Assembly (NCBI GenBank): GCA_947482825.1
Contig: CANKMT010000003.1
Location: forward strand, 27,321-91,320
From: Betaproteobacteria bacterium
GTDB taxonomy: Bacteria > Pseudomonadota > Gammaproteobacteria > Burkholderiales > SG8-39
Length of the DNA stretch: 64,000 nucleotides
Direction: 5' to 3'
Part shown: one piece after another, positions 8,888-17,402 of the stretch
Layout: each line of letters starts with the position of its first letter
How positions within the stretch are numbered: position 1 is the stretch's first letter
Position numbers and translations under genes: made by a program
The notes under the pieces: generated by a model
Told to the model about the DNA's origin: nothing
The model's input: the letters and a program-made list of their open reading frames with translations, nothing else
Databases searched by the model: none

Positions 8888-9813
8888 GCCTGTCCGCCAC
8901 AGGGCGCACGGTGTTGTCGGTGGCGGGCCTGCGCAAACGCTACGGCGCTGATGAAGTCGTCGCCGGCATCGACTTCGAAGTTCAGGCGGGCGAATGCTTC
9001 GGCCTGCTGGGGCCGAATGGCGCGGGCAAGACGACGACCCTGAAGCTTGCGCTGGGGCTGATCGACCCGGATGCCGGGACGATCCGCCTTCTCGATCGCC
9101 CGGTGCCGCAGGAAGCGCGCGAAGCCCGCCAGAGGGTGGGCGTCGTCCCGCAGTTCGACAACCTCGACCCGGATTTCACCGCGAGCGAGAACCTGCGGGT
9201 CTATGGGCGCTATTTCGGCATGAAGAAAAGCGAGATCGAGGCACGCATCCCGCAGCTACTGGAATTCGCCGGGATTGCCAATCGCGGCACCGGAAAAATC
9301 CAGGCCCTGTCGGGCGGGATGAAGCGCAGGCTCACGCTTGCGCGCGCGCTCGTGAACGATCCGGAAGTGGTGTTCATGGACGAACCGACCACCGGCCTCG
9401 ACCCCCAGGCCCGCCACCTGATCTGGGAGAGGTTGAAGCGCCTCAAGCAGGACGGCAAGACACTCCTGCTCACGACCCACTTCATGGAAGAAGCCGAGCG
9501 CCTGTGCTCGCGCCTCGTGATCATGGACCACGGGCGCATCATCGCGCTGGGTTCGCCAAGGGAACTCATCTCGAAACATATCGAGCCGAACGTAGTCGAG
9601 GTGCACGGGCCGGGCTTCGAGGGCTGGGCCGAAGCGGCTCGCAAGCTCGCCGGACGGGTCGAGATCGCCGGGGAAACCGCGTTCTGCTATGCGACCGACG
9701 AAGAGCCGCTGGTTGCGAGCCTCAAATCGCACCCGCAACTCATCTACCTGCACCGGCCGGCGAACCTCGAGGACGTCTTCCTCAAGCTGACCGGGCGCGA
9801 CCTGCGCGACTAG
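8884..9813 (+). CDS. ABC transporter ATP-binding protein (NodI/ABC-2 type)
   Basis: The 309-residue ATPase carries Walker [10 protein letters not shown] (about residues 42-50), Q-loop VVPQFDNLD, signature [13 protein letters not shown] and Walker [13 protein letters not shown] followed by the switch His in [14 protein letters not shown]. The C-terminal 80 residues match the NodI/DrrA-type extension, not an importer regulatory domain. With the next gene it forms an ABC-2 exporter. The NodIJ name comes from lipochitooligosaccharide export in rhizobia, but betaproteobacteria have non-nodulation homologues, so the substrate is unknown. Confidence 0.94.
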   Translation: MSLSATGRTVLSVAGLRKRYGADEVVAGIDFEVQAGECFGLLGPNGAGKTTTLKLALGLIDPDAGTIRLLDRPVPQEAREARQRVGVVPQFDNLDPDFTASENLRVYGRYFGMKKSEIEARIPQLLEFAGIANRGTGKIQALSGGMKRRLTLARALVNDPEVVFMDEPTTGLDPQARHLIWERLKRLKQDGKTLLLTTHFMEEAERLCSRLVIMDHGRIIALGSPRELISKHIEPNVVEVHGPGFEGWAEAARKLAGRVEIAGETAFCYATDEEPLVASLKSHPQLIYLHRPANLEDVFLKLTGRDLRD

Positions 9814-9824
9814 GGACCCGAACG

Positions 9825-10610
9825 ATGAACGCCCGCCTGTTCGCCCTGCCCGCCTTGTCGATGCGCTTCGTGCACATCTGGCGCCGCAATCTCCTGGTCT
9901 GGCGCAAGTTGGCCATCCCGTCGATGCTTGGCAACCTCGCCGACCCGATGATCTTCCTGTTCGGGCTGGGGTACGGCCTGGGCGCGATGATGCCCGCGGT
10001 GCAGGGCGTGCCGTATATCGCGTTCCTTGCCGGCGGCATGGTCGTCTCCAGCACGATGTACGCCGCAACGTTCGAGGCGATGTACTCGGCTTTTTCGCGC
10101 ATGCACCAGCAAAAAACGTGGGAAGGCATCCTCAATGCACCGATCCTGCTGGAGGATGTGGTGCTCGGCGAACTGGTCTGGGCGACAACCAAGGCGACGC
10201 TTTCGGGTGTCTGCATCCTGGCGGTGGTGACGGTGCTCGGTTTTGCCTCGCCGAAGTTCGTGTTGGCCCTCTTGCCGGTGATCGTGTTGACCGGCCTGGC
10301 GTTCGCTGCGCTGGGCCTTGCGATGAATGCGCTCGCGCCGAACTACGATTTCTTCATGTACTACTTCACGCTCGTGATCACGCCGACTTCGCTGATCTCC
10401 GGCGTGTTCTTCCCGATCGACCAGCTACCCGCAGTATTGCAAGGCGCAGCCGCCGCGATGCCGCTCTATCACGCGGTGGCCCTTGCGCGGCCGCTCATGT
10501 TCGGTGAATGGCCGCAGGACATCCTGCTGCACCTTGCGGTGCCGGTCGTATATGCTGCAGTCGGGTTTTACGTCGCGCTGGTGCTCACGCGCCGGCGCCT
10601 GCTGAAGTAA
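9825..10610 (+). CDS. ABC-2 type transporter permease (NodJ-like)
   Basis: The 261-residue permease has six predicted membrane helices and the ABC-2 pattern, including MIFLFGLGYGLGAMM, FLAGGMVVSSTMYAATFEAMY and TPTSLISGVFFPIDQLP. The amphipathic stretch RMHQQKTWEGILNAPILLEDVVLGE is the NodJ-type coupling region. The reading frame stays open far upstream inside the ATPase gene, but the ATG at 9825, 11 bases after that gene, is the evident start. It forms the channel with the adjoining ATPase. Confidence 0.93.
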   Translation: MNARLFALPALSMRFVHIWRRNLLVWRKLAIPSMLGNLADPMIFLFGLGYGLGAMMPAVQGVPYIAFLAGGMVVSSTMYAATFEAMYSAFSRMHQQKTWEGILNAPILLEDVVLGELVWATTKATLSGVCILAVVTVLGFASPKFVLALLPVIVLTGLAFAALGLAMNALAPNYDFFMYYFTLVITPTSLISGVFFPIDQLPAVLQGAAAAMPLYHAVALARPLMFGEWPQDILLHLAVPVVYAAVGFYVALVLTRRRLLK

Positions 10611-10630
10611 GGGGCCTCGGGTCGCAAACC

Positions 10631-11044
10631 ATGCTCTGGGTCAAGGCGCTGCACATCGTGTTCATGGTCACCTGGTTCGCGGGCCTGTTCTATCTGCCGC
10701 GCCTGTTCGTCTATCACGCCCAATCCACAGACGACGGGTCGAGCGAACGCTTCAAGGTCATGGAGAGGAAGCTCTATTACGGGATCATGGCGCCCGGCGC
10801 GGTGCTTACGATCGCGTTCGGCCTCTGGCTCTGGTTTGGTTGGGGCTTCTCCGGTGCGTGGCTGCACGCCAAGCTCGCGCTCGTCGCTGTTCTGGTCGCC
10901 TACCACCTGTGGTGCGGCAAGCTGCTTGCCGATTTCAAGAGTGACGCCAACACGCGCAGCCACGTGTGGTTCCGATGGTTCAACGAATTCCCGGTGCTCC
11001 TCCTTTTCGCGATCGTGATCCTCGTTGTCGTCAAACCCTTCTGA
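10631..11044 (+). CDS. hemJ: Protoporphyrinogen oxidase HemJ-like membrane protein (UPF0093)
   Basis: The 137-residue protein has four membrane helices and the HemJ N-terminus MLWVKALHIVFMVTWFAGL with its conserved early His, followed by YLPRLFVYHAQ and a later LHAKLALVAVLVAYHLW that holds the conserved Lys. HemJ oxidises protoporphyrinogen IX to protoporphyrin IX in heme synthesis in bacteria lacking HemG/HemY. The ATG at 10631 was chosen because upstream codons in frame are not HemJ-like. Its last 20 bases overlap the likely start of the methyltransferase gene. Confidence 0.88.
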   Translation: MLWVKALHIVFMVTWFAGLFYLPRLFVYHAQSTDDGSSERFKVMERKLYYGIMAPGAVLTIAFGLWLWFGWGFSGAWLHAKLALVAVLVAYHLWCGKLLADFKSDANTRSHVWFRWFNEFPVLLLFAIVILVVVKPF

Positions 11045-12173
11045 GTCGTTTTTTGCGAGCAGCCCCCGCGGCCTGGAGGCCATCCTCGCGGACGAGTTGC
11101 GCTCGTTGGGCGCGCAAGCGGTCACGACCGCGGCCGGCGGCGTAGCCTTCAACGGCTCGTGGGAGACGTGCTACGCGGCGAATTTCCATTCGCGCATCGC
11201 CTCTCGCATCCTGTGGCGGCTCGGATCGTTCGACTATGCAACCGAGGAAGATATTTACGCTGCGGCACACTCGGTGTCCTGGGGCCAGCTGTTCGGTGTC
11301 GAGAAGAGCATCCGCGTCAACCTTACCGCAATCAAGAGCCCACTCAAGAGCCTCGACTTCGCGACCTTGCGTATCAAGGATGCGGTCTGCGACCGGTTCC
11401 GCGACGAGACCGGCATCCGGCCCGACGTCGACCGCCTTGCGCCTGACGTGCGGATCCACTGCTTCCTGGCGCATGCTGAAGGCACCCTCTACCTCGACAC
11501 ATCGGGCGAGCCGCTATTCAAGCGCGGTTGGCGTCACGCCTCGGTCGAGGCGCCGCTGCGCGAGAACCTCGCCGCCGGAATCATCAAGCTCACCGGCTGG
11601 AAGTTCGACGAGCCGCTCTTCGACCCAATGTGCGGTGGCGGCACGTTCCTGATCGAGGCGGCCGCGATGGCGCTCAACGAGCCGCCGGGGGCGGGACGCA
11701 GTTTCGGGTTCGAGAAGCTGGCTGCCTTCGACCTCAAAGCGTGGAATCGCGTCCGCGACGGCCGCCCGCCTCGCAATAAGGTCCGCCCGGCATTGTTCGG
11801 CAGCGACATCGAGCAGGGTGCGGTGGCGAGCGCGAAGAAGAACCTCATGGCCGCCGGTTTCTTCGACCTGGTCAAGCTGCAGCGCGCAGATATCCTGAAG
11901 GTGGAAGCGCCGGCAAGCGCCGGCGTGATGGTCGCGAACCCGCCGTATGGCGAGCGGCTGTCGGACGCCGATGAAATGGCGGCGTTCTATCCGCAGCTTG
12001 GCAATGCGCTGAAGCAGCGTTTCGCCGGATGGCGCTGCCATTTCCTGACCTCGGATTTTCGGATGGCGAAGATGATCCGCCTGTCCCCCAGCCGTCGCGT
12101 GCCGCTTTTCAATGGCGCGCTGGAATGCAGGCTGTTTGAGTTCGTTGTGGTGGCGGGGTCGAACCGAAAGTAG
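11025..12173 (+). CDS. THUMP-domain class I RNA methyltransferase (RlmL/RlmK N-terminal type)
   Basis: The 382-residue protein begins with the typical SSPRGLEAILADELRSLGA, followed by a THUMP RNA-binding domain to about residue 160 and a Rossmann methyltransferase domain (FDPMCGGGTFLIEAAAMAL, FGSDIEQGAVASAKKN, catalytic NPPYGERL). This architecture modifies guanine N2 in 23S rRNA in the RlmL family, but single-domain homologues can have other targets. The TTG at 11025 overlaps hemJ by 20 bases; no ATG/GTG exists before the conserved N-terminus, so this start is likely though unproven. Confidence 0.9.
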   Translation: MSSNPSESFFASSPRGLEAILADELRSLGAQAVTTAAGGVAFNGSWETCYAANFHSRIASRILWRLGSFDYATEEDIYAAAHSVSWGQLFGVEKSIRVNLTAIKSPLKSLDFATLRIKDAVCDRFRDETGIRPDVDRLAPDVRIHCFLAHAEGTLYLDTSGEPLFKRGWRHASVEAPLRENLAAGIIKLTGWKFDEPLFDPMCGGGTFLIEAAAMALNEPPGAGRSFGFEKLAAFDLKAWNRVRDGRPPRNKVRPALFGSDIEQGAVASAKKNLMAAGFFDLVKLQRADILKVEAPASAGVMVANPPYGERLSDADEMAAFYPQLGNALKQRFAGWRCHFLTSDFRMAKMIRLSPSRRVPLFNGALECRLFEFVVVAGSNRK

Positions 12174-12241
12174 GCGCGACTTACTCTTGGACTTCCATGA
12201 AGGCTCGGAGCAGCGCGTTCATGCGCGGGTCGGGTATCGGT

Positions 12242-12541
12242 TTAGCGGTGAGTGGCTTCAGCATGCAACGTTAAGCCCAACGCCCCCACTACTTTGAGAA
12301 TCGTGTCGAAGTCAGGGCTGCGCTCGCCGGAAAGCGCTTTGTAAAGGCTCTCTCGGGAAAGACCGGAATCGCGCGCCACTTGCGCCATGCCTTTCGCGCG
12401 AGCGATATTGCCAAGGGCCTTCGCGATGAATGCGGCATCTCCGTTGGCTTCTTCAAAGCAAGCCTCAAGGTATGCGGCCATTTCCTCGGGAGTCCTGAGG
12501 TGATCGGCAACGTCGTAGCGGGTGGTTACGGTCTTAGCCAT
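12242..12541 (-). CDS. Addiction-module antitoxin (HI1420/HigA-like HTH)
   Basis: The 99-residue protein matches the addiction module antidote family: RYDVADHLRTPEEMAAYLEACFEEANGDAAFIAKALGN-type N-terminus (split here over residues 9-46) and an XRE-like helix-turn-helix (ARDSGLSRESLYKALSG) with the C-terminal DFDTILKVVGALGLTL. Such antitoxins neutralise a RelE-like toxin encoded immediately upstream and repress the operon. Here the toxin gene is cut short and its stop overlaps this start codon, so the antitoxin appears orphaned. Whether it is still expressed or protects against related toxins is unknown. Confidence 0.9.
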   Translation of the reverse strand: MAKTVTTRYDVADHLRTPEEMAAYLEACFEEANGDAAFIAKALGNIARAKGMAQVARDSGLSRESLYKALSGERSPDFDTILKVVGALGLTLHAEATHR

Positions 12542-12704
12542 TATCGATCCGCAGCTCCGACACGCCTTCGCCTACCGGCTTGACATCACCGGGGTTTCCC
12601 TCGGCCATCCGATCGAGCCTGGCCTGAACGCGCGCTCTAGCCTTAATGTCGCGTAACCCGTCGAGCCATTGAGCGAATTCGTCAGTCTTGCGAATTTCGA
12701 TCAT
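12534..12704 (-). pseudogene. Truncated RelE/HigB-type toxin (addiction module killer protein)
   Basis: The frame reads MIEIRKTDEFAQWLDGL and continues through NPGDVKPVGEGVSELRID, exactly the first half of the roughly 100-residue killer protein that partners the adjacent antitoxin. After RID, where the family continues with YGPGYRVYF, the frame reads NG and a stop made from the antitoxin start region. About 40 C-terminal residues, including the catalytic part, are gone, as if a clean deletion joined the toxin to the antitoxin start. At 56 residues it is too short to be an active RelE. It is below usual ORF length cut-offs. Confidence 0.85.
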
Positions 12705-13018
12705 TGGGCGAATGTAGCCGCCCGGCTACACCTTGTCAAGGTTGTGTTGAGGACCCGGAGAGGGTGACTGATAGAGAGTGTAGATGTCTGAACTCGGAAT
12801 GTTGCCAAAATAAGAACACCAACTGGCTTGACGGCCGCTCCAGCATTGGCTTGAGCGATCGATTCCAAAAGCTCTGCCTCGAGTTCGGGTGGGACCTCGA
12901 ACGTTTCGTCCGCATCGCGCGCGAGCATGGGAGCGACGCAACCTTCGGGCAGCGGATCCCGGTCCACGACAACCTTTCCACCTACGACGGTTCCGGTAGC
13001 TAGCTGCATGGGTTCCAT
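12701..13018 (-). pseudogene. Remnant of a small AbrB/MazE-like antitoxin
   Basis: From the ATG at 13018 or 13009 the translation begins MQLATGTVVGGKVVVDRDPL and goes on to VPPELEAELLESIAQA, the pattern of small antitoxin-like proteins found next to PIN or RelE toxins. After about 50 residues the similarity stops where an EELL-type helix would be expected, and the frame runs into sequence without family resemblance. I read this as a decayed antitoxin; no partner toxin is visible. The recognition is from pattern memory and a profile search is needed. Confidence 0.4.
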
Positions 13019-13098
13019 GAGACTCCAGCGCTTTGGCACACGCTCGGTGCTGGTGGCCCGGCCGCAGCACCTATAGTTGGGTGCGGTGCGCACGATGA

Positions 13099-13419
13099 CT
13101 ACGCCTTTTTTAGCGGAATCCCGTTTGGACCTGCGCCTACAGAAGGCTCGACATCGACAACACGCCGAAGCAAACCTGGAGACACTTTCCACTGTTCGCC
13201 ACCTTCGGTTAGAACAGTCATCGTTTTCTTGTTGTATCGGAGCAAAACACCAAACAGAACTCCGCGCCCTTCCGGTTCGAAGGACACCCGATCTCCGACA
13301 CGAAACGCCAGCATTCTTTCCTGCGTCCGCATTTGCTGCATCAGGCGTAGGCGCGCGACGATCTGCCTGTTCAAAGCTCGCAACTCCCCTTCGCTCAGGT
13401 TGGTAATGTCGATGTTCAT
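13099..13419 (-). CDS. Small conserved protein with a KOW/SH3-like core
   Basis: The 106-residue protein has an N-terminal helix (SEGELRALNRQIVARLRLMQQMRTQ) and a beta-rich middle, FRVGDRVSFEPEGRG then GVLLRYNKKTMTVLTEGG and KVSPGLLRRV. That middle has the rhythm of a small SH3-like/KOW fold such as nucleic-acid-binding domains. No exact family name can be given. It stands alone on the minus strand among decayed toxin-antitoxin genes. Confidence 0.6.
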   Translation of the reverse strand: MNIDITNLSEGELRALNRQIVARLRLMQQMRTQERMLAFRVGDRVSFEPEGRGVLFGVLLRYNKKTMTVLTEGGEQWKVSPGLLRRVVDVEPSVGAGPNGIPLKKA

Positions 13420-13558
13420 TCGTTACGATGCCTCCATCTGGCTATTCGGGACACGCACGCTTGCGAGTCACGACGGCCAACGTAGAAGTGTGCGGCGGGT
13501 GCCTTCGGCGCGCAGGAGGCGAAAAGCCAAGGAGCGCAGGACCCGGGCACGAACAGGC

Positions 13559-13972
13559 TCAATCGACGACCTTCCCGCGCAGCGCCTTGATCTTTCCCCG
13601 CAGGACTTTTCCTTCTACCCGTTTTCTCTTCGCGCTGCGGCTCGGCTTGGTCGGCCGCCGCTTCTTCGGCACGAAAGCGGCGCTGCGCACCAGTTCGTGC
13701 AGCCTCGCCAGCGCCTCCTCGCGGTTCATGTCCTGGCTACGGTGCTGCTGCGCCTTGATGACGATGAAGCCCGTGCGCGTGATGCGTTGGTCGGCAAACT
13801 TCAGCACGCGCTCCTTGACGGCCTCCGGCAGCGACGAGGCGCGCACGTCAAAGCGCAGGTGGATGGCGTTGGAAACCTTGTTGACGTTCTGGCCGCCGGC
13901 ACCCTGGGCGCGTACCGCGGTGATCTCGACTTCGCCTTCAGGGATGACGATGTCTGGCGCGGCGTCCGGCAT
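13559..13972 (-). CDS. arfB: Alternative ribosome-rescue factor ArfB (peptidyl-tRNA hydrolase)
   Basis: The 137-residue protein has the class I release-factor GGQ motif in VRAQGAGGQNVNKVSNAIHLRF (GGQ near residues 26-28) and the lysine/arginine-rich C-terminal tail (KKRRPTKPSRSAKRKR) that enters the empty mRNA channel of stalled ribosomes. It hydrolyses peptidyl-tRNA on nonstop complexes. Length and layout match E. coli YaeJ/ArfB. It lies six bases downstream of the small gene ending at 13978, so the two may be cotranscribed. Confidence 0.94.
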   Translation of the reverse strand: MPDAAPDIVIPEGEVEITAVRAQGAGGQNVNKVSNAIHLRFDVRASSLPEAVKERVLKFADQRITRTGFIVIKAQQHRSQDMNREEALARLHELVRSAAFVPKKRRPTKPSRSAKRKRVEGKVLRGKIKALRGKVVD

Positions 13973-13977
13973 GGTGC

Positions 13978-14253
13978 CTACTTGGCCTTGCTCTCCAGGC
14001 CTTTCTTGAGGAGGTCGGCAACTACTTCGCTGAGGTCTGTCTTGCGCGTCTGGGCAAGGGCGTGCAGCGTGGCCACGAGTTCGCCGTTCAGCTTGACCGC
14101 GAAGGGCACGAGGCCGGCCGCGCGGTCGAGGTCGCGCTGCTCGCGCCGGCTGGGCATGGCCGGCGCGGCTTTTCCGAACTGCGCGCCGGCACCGGCGGTG
14201 GCCTGGGGTTTCAGGCGCAGGCCCTTGAGTTTCTCGAGATCGGTCTTTTTCAT
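13978..14253 (-). CDS. Small conserved hypothetical protein
   Basis: This 91-residue protein is charged at both ends with a hydrophobic helix-like centre (AVKLNGELVATLHALAQTR, then SEVVADLLKKGLESK). The final 40 residues look like a ribbon-helix-helix arrangement (a strand PFAVKLNGEL plus two helices), which suggests DNA binding, but the resemblance is weak. It is followed after five bases by arfB. No function can be assigned. Confidence 0.6.
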   Translation of the reverse strand: MKKTDLEKLKGLRLKPQATAGAGAQFGKAAPAMPSRREQRDLDRAAGLVPFAVKLNGELVATLHALAQTRKTDLSEVVADLLKKGLESKAK

Positions 14254-14339
14254 GCTCGCTTCCTCGTAATTTCAGACATTTGTTTTCCGAGAGCTAATGA
14301 TGGCGCGGTTCTCAGGGCAATTTGTATACTGTTTTCGAT

Positions 14340-14378
14340 ATAACCAAAACAACGAGAGACGCCGTAGCGTCTCTCGTT
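14340..14378 (-). terminator. Intrinsic terminator downstream of pilU
   Basis: A perfect 12-bp stem (14351-14362 with 14367-14378, AACGAGAGACGC against GCGTCTCTCGTT, loop of four) lies 26 bases after the pilU stop. Read on the minus strand it is followed by GTTTTGGTT, a modest U-tract. Confidence 0.8.
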
Positions 14379-14403
14379 GCACCGCATGGGCCACGAACGC
14401 CGG

Positions 14404-15540
14404 TCAGACGATGTCCAGGTGGGCAATACCTTCGTTGAGGTCGCGGCTCTTTGAGCCCTTGCCGTTCAGCTTGATGTTGAGGCGCACCTCGTTGGTCGAG
14501 TCGGCAAAGCGCAGGGCGTCCTCGTAGCTGATGCGGTCGGCCTCGTGCAGGTCGAACAAGGCCTGGTCGAAAGTCTGCATTCCCAGTTCCCTCGATTTCT
14601 TCATGATCTCCTTGATGCCGGTGATCTCGCCCTTGAAGATCAGGTCGGAGATCAGCGGCGAGTTGAGGAGCACCTCGACCGCCGCGGCGCGGCCCTTGCC
14701 TTCCTTGACCGGGATCAGGCGCTGCGAGACCACCGCCTTGAGGTTCAGCGAAAGGTCCATGAGCAGCTGGTGGCGGCGTTCTTCTGGGAAAAAGTTGATG
14801 ATCCGGTCCAGGGCCTGGTTGGAGTTGTTGGCGTGCAGCGTGCCCAGGGCCAGGTGGCCGGTTTCGGCAAACGCGATTGCGTGCTCCATCACCTCGGCCT
14901 CGCGGATCTCGCCGATCAGGATGACGTCGGGCGCCTGGCGCAGCGTGTTCTTGAGCGCGTTCTCCCACGAGTCCGTGTCCACGCCCACTTCGCGCTGGGT
15001 GATCACGCAATTGCGGTGCGGATGCACGTACTCGACCGGGTCCTCGATCGTGATGATGTGTCCGTGCGAGTTGGCGTTGCGGTAGCCGATCATCGCGGCA
15101 AGGGACGTGGACTTGCCCGAACCCGTGCCGCCGACGAAGAGCACCAGGCCGCGCTTGGTCATGATCACGTCCTTCAGCACCGGCGGGAGCTTGAGCTCGT
15201 CGAAGTCCGGGATCGAGGTCGTGATCGTACGCATGATCATGCCGACCTTCTGCATCTGAATGAACGCATTCACGCGAAAGCGGCCGATGCCCGAGGGGCT
15301 GATCGCGAAGTTGCACTCCTTGGTGGCCTCGAACTGCGCCGCCTGCTTGTCGTTCATGACCGCGCGCGCGAGCATCGCCGTATGCTGCGCGGTGAGCGGC
15401 GTCTGCGACAGCGGCTGCATGCGGCCGTCGCCTTTCATCGCCGGGGGGAAGCCCTCGGTGATGAAGAGGTCGGACCCTTTCTTCGCGAGCATCACGCGCA
15501 GAAGGTCATAGATGAATTTTGTTGCCTGTTCGCTTTCCAT
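14404..15540 (-). CDS. pilU: Type IV pilus retraction ATPase PilU
   Basis: The 378-residue protein is a PilT-family hexameric ATPase: Walker A GGTGSGKSTSLAAMIG, Asp box TIEDPVEYVH, Walker B region VILIGEIREAEVMEHA and His box TGHLALGTLHANNSNQALDR. It differs from the neighbouring PilT in the PilU-typical N-terminus (KFIYDLLRVMLAKKGSDLFITEGFPP, with the conserved PPA) and a longer C-terminus. PilU assists PilT in pilus retraction and twitching. It follows pilT by 19 bases and is closed by a hairpin terminator. Confidence 0.96.
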   Translation of the reverse strand: MESEQATKFIYDLLRVMLAKKGSDLFITEGFPPAMKGDGRMQPLSQTPLTAQHTAMLARAVMNDKQAAQFEATKECNFAISPSGIGRFRVNAFIQMQKVGMIMRTITTSIPDFDELKLPPVLKDVIMTKRGLVLFVGGTGSGKSTSLAAMIGYRNANSHGHIITIEDPVEYVHPHRNCVITQREVGVDTDSWENALKNTLRQAPDVILIGEIREAEVMEHAIAFAETGHLALGTLHANNSNQALDRIINFFPEERRHQLLMDLSLNLKAVVSQRLIPVKEGKGRAAAVEVLLNSPLISDLIFKGEITGIKEIMKKSRELGMQTFDQALFDLHEADRISYEDALRFADSTNEVRLNIKLNGKGSKSRDLNEGIAHLDIV

Positions 15541-15559
15541 GGTCCGCTCCTGTGGCTGT

Positions 15560-16603
15560 TTAGCCGGGAAAGTTGTCTTTGTTGGCGGCCTTGCTGCGCG
15601 CTTCGGCCATCGAGATGACGTTGCGCTTGACCAGGTCCCCGAGGTCCTGGTCGAGGGTCTTCATGCCCATCTGCGCACCGGTCTGGATCGCGGAGTACAT
15701 CTGCGCGATCTTCGCCTCCCGGATCAGGTTGTTGATCGCCGGTGTGCCGATCATGATCTCATGCGCAGCCACCCGGCCCGAGCCGTCCTTGGTCTTCAGA
15801 AGCGTCTGCGAGATGATCGCCCGCAAGCTCGTGGAGATCATCGCGCGCACCATTTCCTTTTCCGCGGCCGGGAACACGTCGATGATCCGGTCGATCGTCT
15901 TGGCGGCCGAGGACGTGTGCAGGGTGCCGAACACCAGGTGGCCCGTTTCCGCGCCCGACAACGCGAGGCGAATCGTCTCCAGGTCGCGCATCTCGCCGAC
16001 CAGGATCACGTCCGGGTCCTCGCGCAGCGCGCTTCGCAGCGCATTTGCGAACGACAGCGTGTGCGGCCCGACCTCGCGCTGGTTGATCAGGCATTTCTTC
16101 GATTCATGTACGAACTCGATCGGGTCCTCGATGGTCAGGATGTGGCCTTCTTCCGACTCGTTCTTGTGGTTGACCATGGCCGCGAGCGTGGTCGACTTGC
16201 CCGAGCCCGTCGGCCCGGTCACCAACACCACGCCGCGCGGGTAGTCCGAGATGTCCTTGAAGATCTTGGGCGCCCTGAGGTCCTCGAGCGACAGGATCTT
16301 GGACGGAATCACGCGCATCACCGCAGCCGCACCGCGCTGCTGCACGAACGCATTGACGCGGAAGCGCGCGAGGTTCGGGATCGCAAACGAGAAGTCGCAC
16401 TCGAGGTTCTCCTCGTAGAACTTCCGCTGCCCGTCGTTCATGATGTCATACACCATGCTGTGCACGTCCTTGTGCTCCATCGCCGGGAGGTTGATGCGCT
16501 TCACGTCGCCATGCACGCGGATCATCGGCGGCAGGCCCGAGGACAGGTGCAGGTCGGAGGCTTTGTTCTTGACTACGAAGGCGAGGAGTTCGGTCAGATC
16601 CAT
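15560..16603 (-). CDS. pilT: Type IV pilus retraction ATPase PilT
   Basis: The 347-residue protein starts MDLTELLAFVVKNKASDLHL, the canonical PilT N-terminus, and has Walker A GPTGSGKSTTLAAM, Asp box TIEDPIEFVH, Walker B VILVGEMRDLETIR and His box TGHLVFGTLHTSSAAKT. It powers pilus disassembly at the inner membrane. The open frame extends to 16801, but the ATG at 16603 is the family start. The gene is transcribed divergently from yggS, a gene order common in beta- and gammaproteobacteria; 91 bases separate the two starts and must hold both promoters. Confidence 0.97.
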   Translation of the reverse strand: MDLTELLAFVVKNKASDLHLSSGLPPMIRVHGDVKRINLPAMEHKDVHSMVYDIMNDGQRKFYEENLECDFSFAIPNLARFRVNAFVQQRGAAAVMRVIPSKILSLEDLRAPKIFKDISDYPRGVVLVTGPTGSGKSTTLAAMVNHKNESEEGHILTIEDPIEFVHESKKCLINQREVGPHTLSFANALRSALREDPDVILVGEMRDLETIRLALSGAETGHLVFGTLHTSSAAKTIDRIIDVFPAAEKEMVRAMISTSLRAIISQTLLKTKDGSGRVAAHEIMIGTPAINNLIREAKIAQMYSAIQTGAQMGMKTLDQDLGDLVKRNVISMAEARSKAANKDNFPG

Positions 16604-16694
16604 TACAATTCCCCCGGGGGAAGATGACGCAGGGTGGGCGCGGAATTTCGACTCAAAGCTCGAAAAGTCGCGAGCGGAACGCAGACGGAAAATT

Positions 16695-17402
16695 ATGGCG
16701 GCAATCAATGATAACTTGCAAGCCGTCGCGGCGCGCCTCCGCGAGGCGGCGCGCGCCTGCGGCCGTGACCCGTCCTCCGTCCGGCTGCTTGCGGTGACCA
16801 AAACCGTCCCATCTGACGCGATCCGAGAGGCTTTCGGCGCCGGCCAGCGCAGTTTCGGTGAAAACTACGTCCAGGAAGCCCTCGAAAAGCAGGCTGCGCT
16901 CGCGGGAATGCGCGACGGGATCGAATGGCACCTGATCGGCCCGCTTCAAAGCAACAAAACGCGCGCGGCGGCCGGAGGCTTCGATTGGGTGCACACCGTC
17001 GACAGGGAGAAAGTGGCGCGCCGCCTGTCGGAAGCGCGTGCCGCCGATGCGCCACCGCTCAACGTGCTCGTGCAGGTGAATGTGTCCGGCGAGGCGAGCA
17101 AGAGCGGTGTGCCGCCGGCGCAGGCGGGCGCACTGGCCCGCGCCGTGGCCGGGCTTCCGCGCTTGCGCCTGAGGGGATTGATGGCGATTCCTGAGCCGAC
17201 CGAGGACACGCGACTGCAGCTGGAGCATTTTCGTGCCGCCCGCACGCTATTCGACGAATTGAACAAGCAGGGACTGCAGCTCGACACCCTCTCCATGGGG
17301 ATGTCGCAGGATCTCGAGGCCGCAGTGGCGGAGGGTTCCACCATGGTGCGAGTCGGCACCGCAATCTTCGGCGCGCGAACAAACGCAAAGGCGGCCGCGT
17401 GA
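16695..17402 (+). CDS. YggS-family pyridoxal-phosphate homeostasis protein
   Basis: The 235-residue PLP-binding protein (PROSC/PLPBP family) contains the PLP lysine in VRLLAVTKTVPSDAI, the motif FGENYVQEALEK, WHLIGPLQSNKTR and the phosphate-binding end LSMGMSQDLEAAVAEGSTMVRVGTAIFG (read as two short motifs). It buffers pyridoxal phosphate and has no catalytic activity. The ATG at 16695 is chosen over a longer open frame from 16440. Its stop overlaps the proC start by four bases (GTGA). Confidence 0.95.
   Translation: MAAINDNLQAVAARLREAARACGRDPSSVRLLAVTKTVPSDAIREAFGAGQRSFGENYVQEALEKQAALAGMRDGIEWHLIGPLQSNKTRAAAGGFDWVHTVDREKVARRLSEARAADAPPLNVLVQVNVSGEASKSGVPPAQAGALARAVAGLPRLRLRGLMAIPEPTEDTRLQLEHFRAARTLFDELNKQGLQLDTLSMGMSQDLEAAVAEGSTMVRVGTAIFGARTNAKAAA

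Noticed and set aside
9825..10610. Fusion of the ABC ATPase and permease suggested by an uninterrupted frame from 8994
   Set aside because: The upstream part is an alternate-frame reading of the ATPase gene; the permease has its own ATG 11 bases after the ATPase stop.
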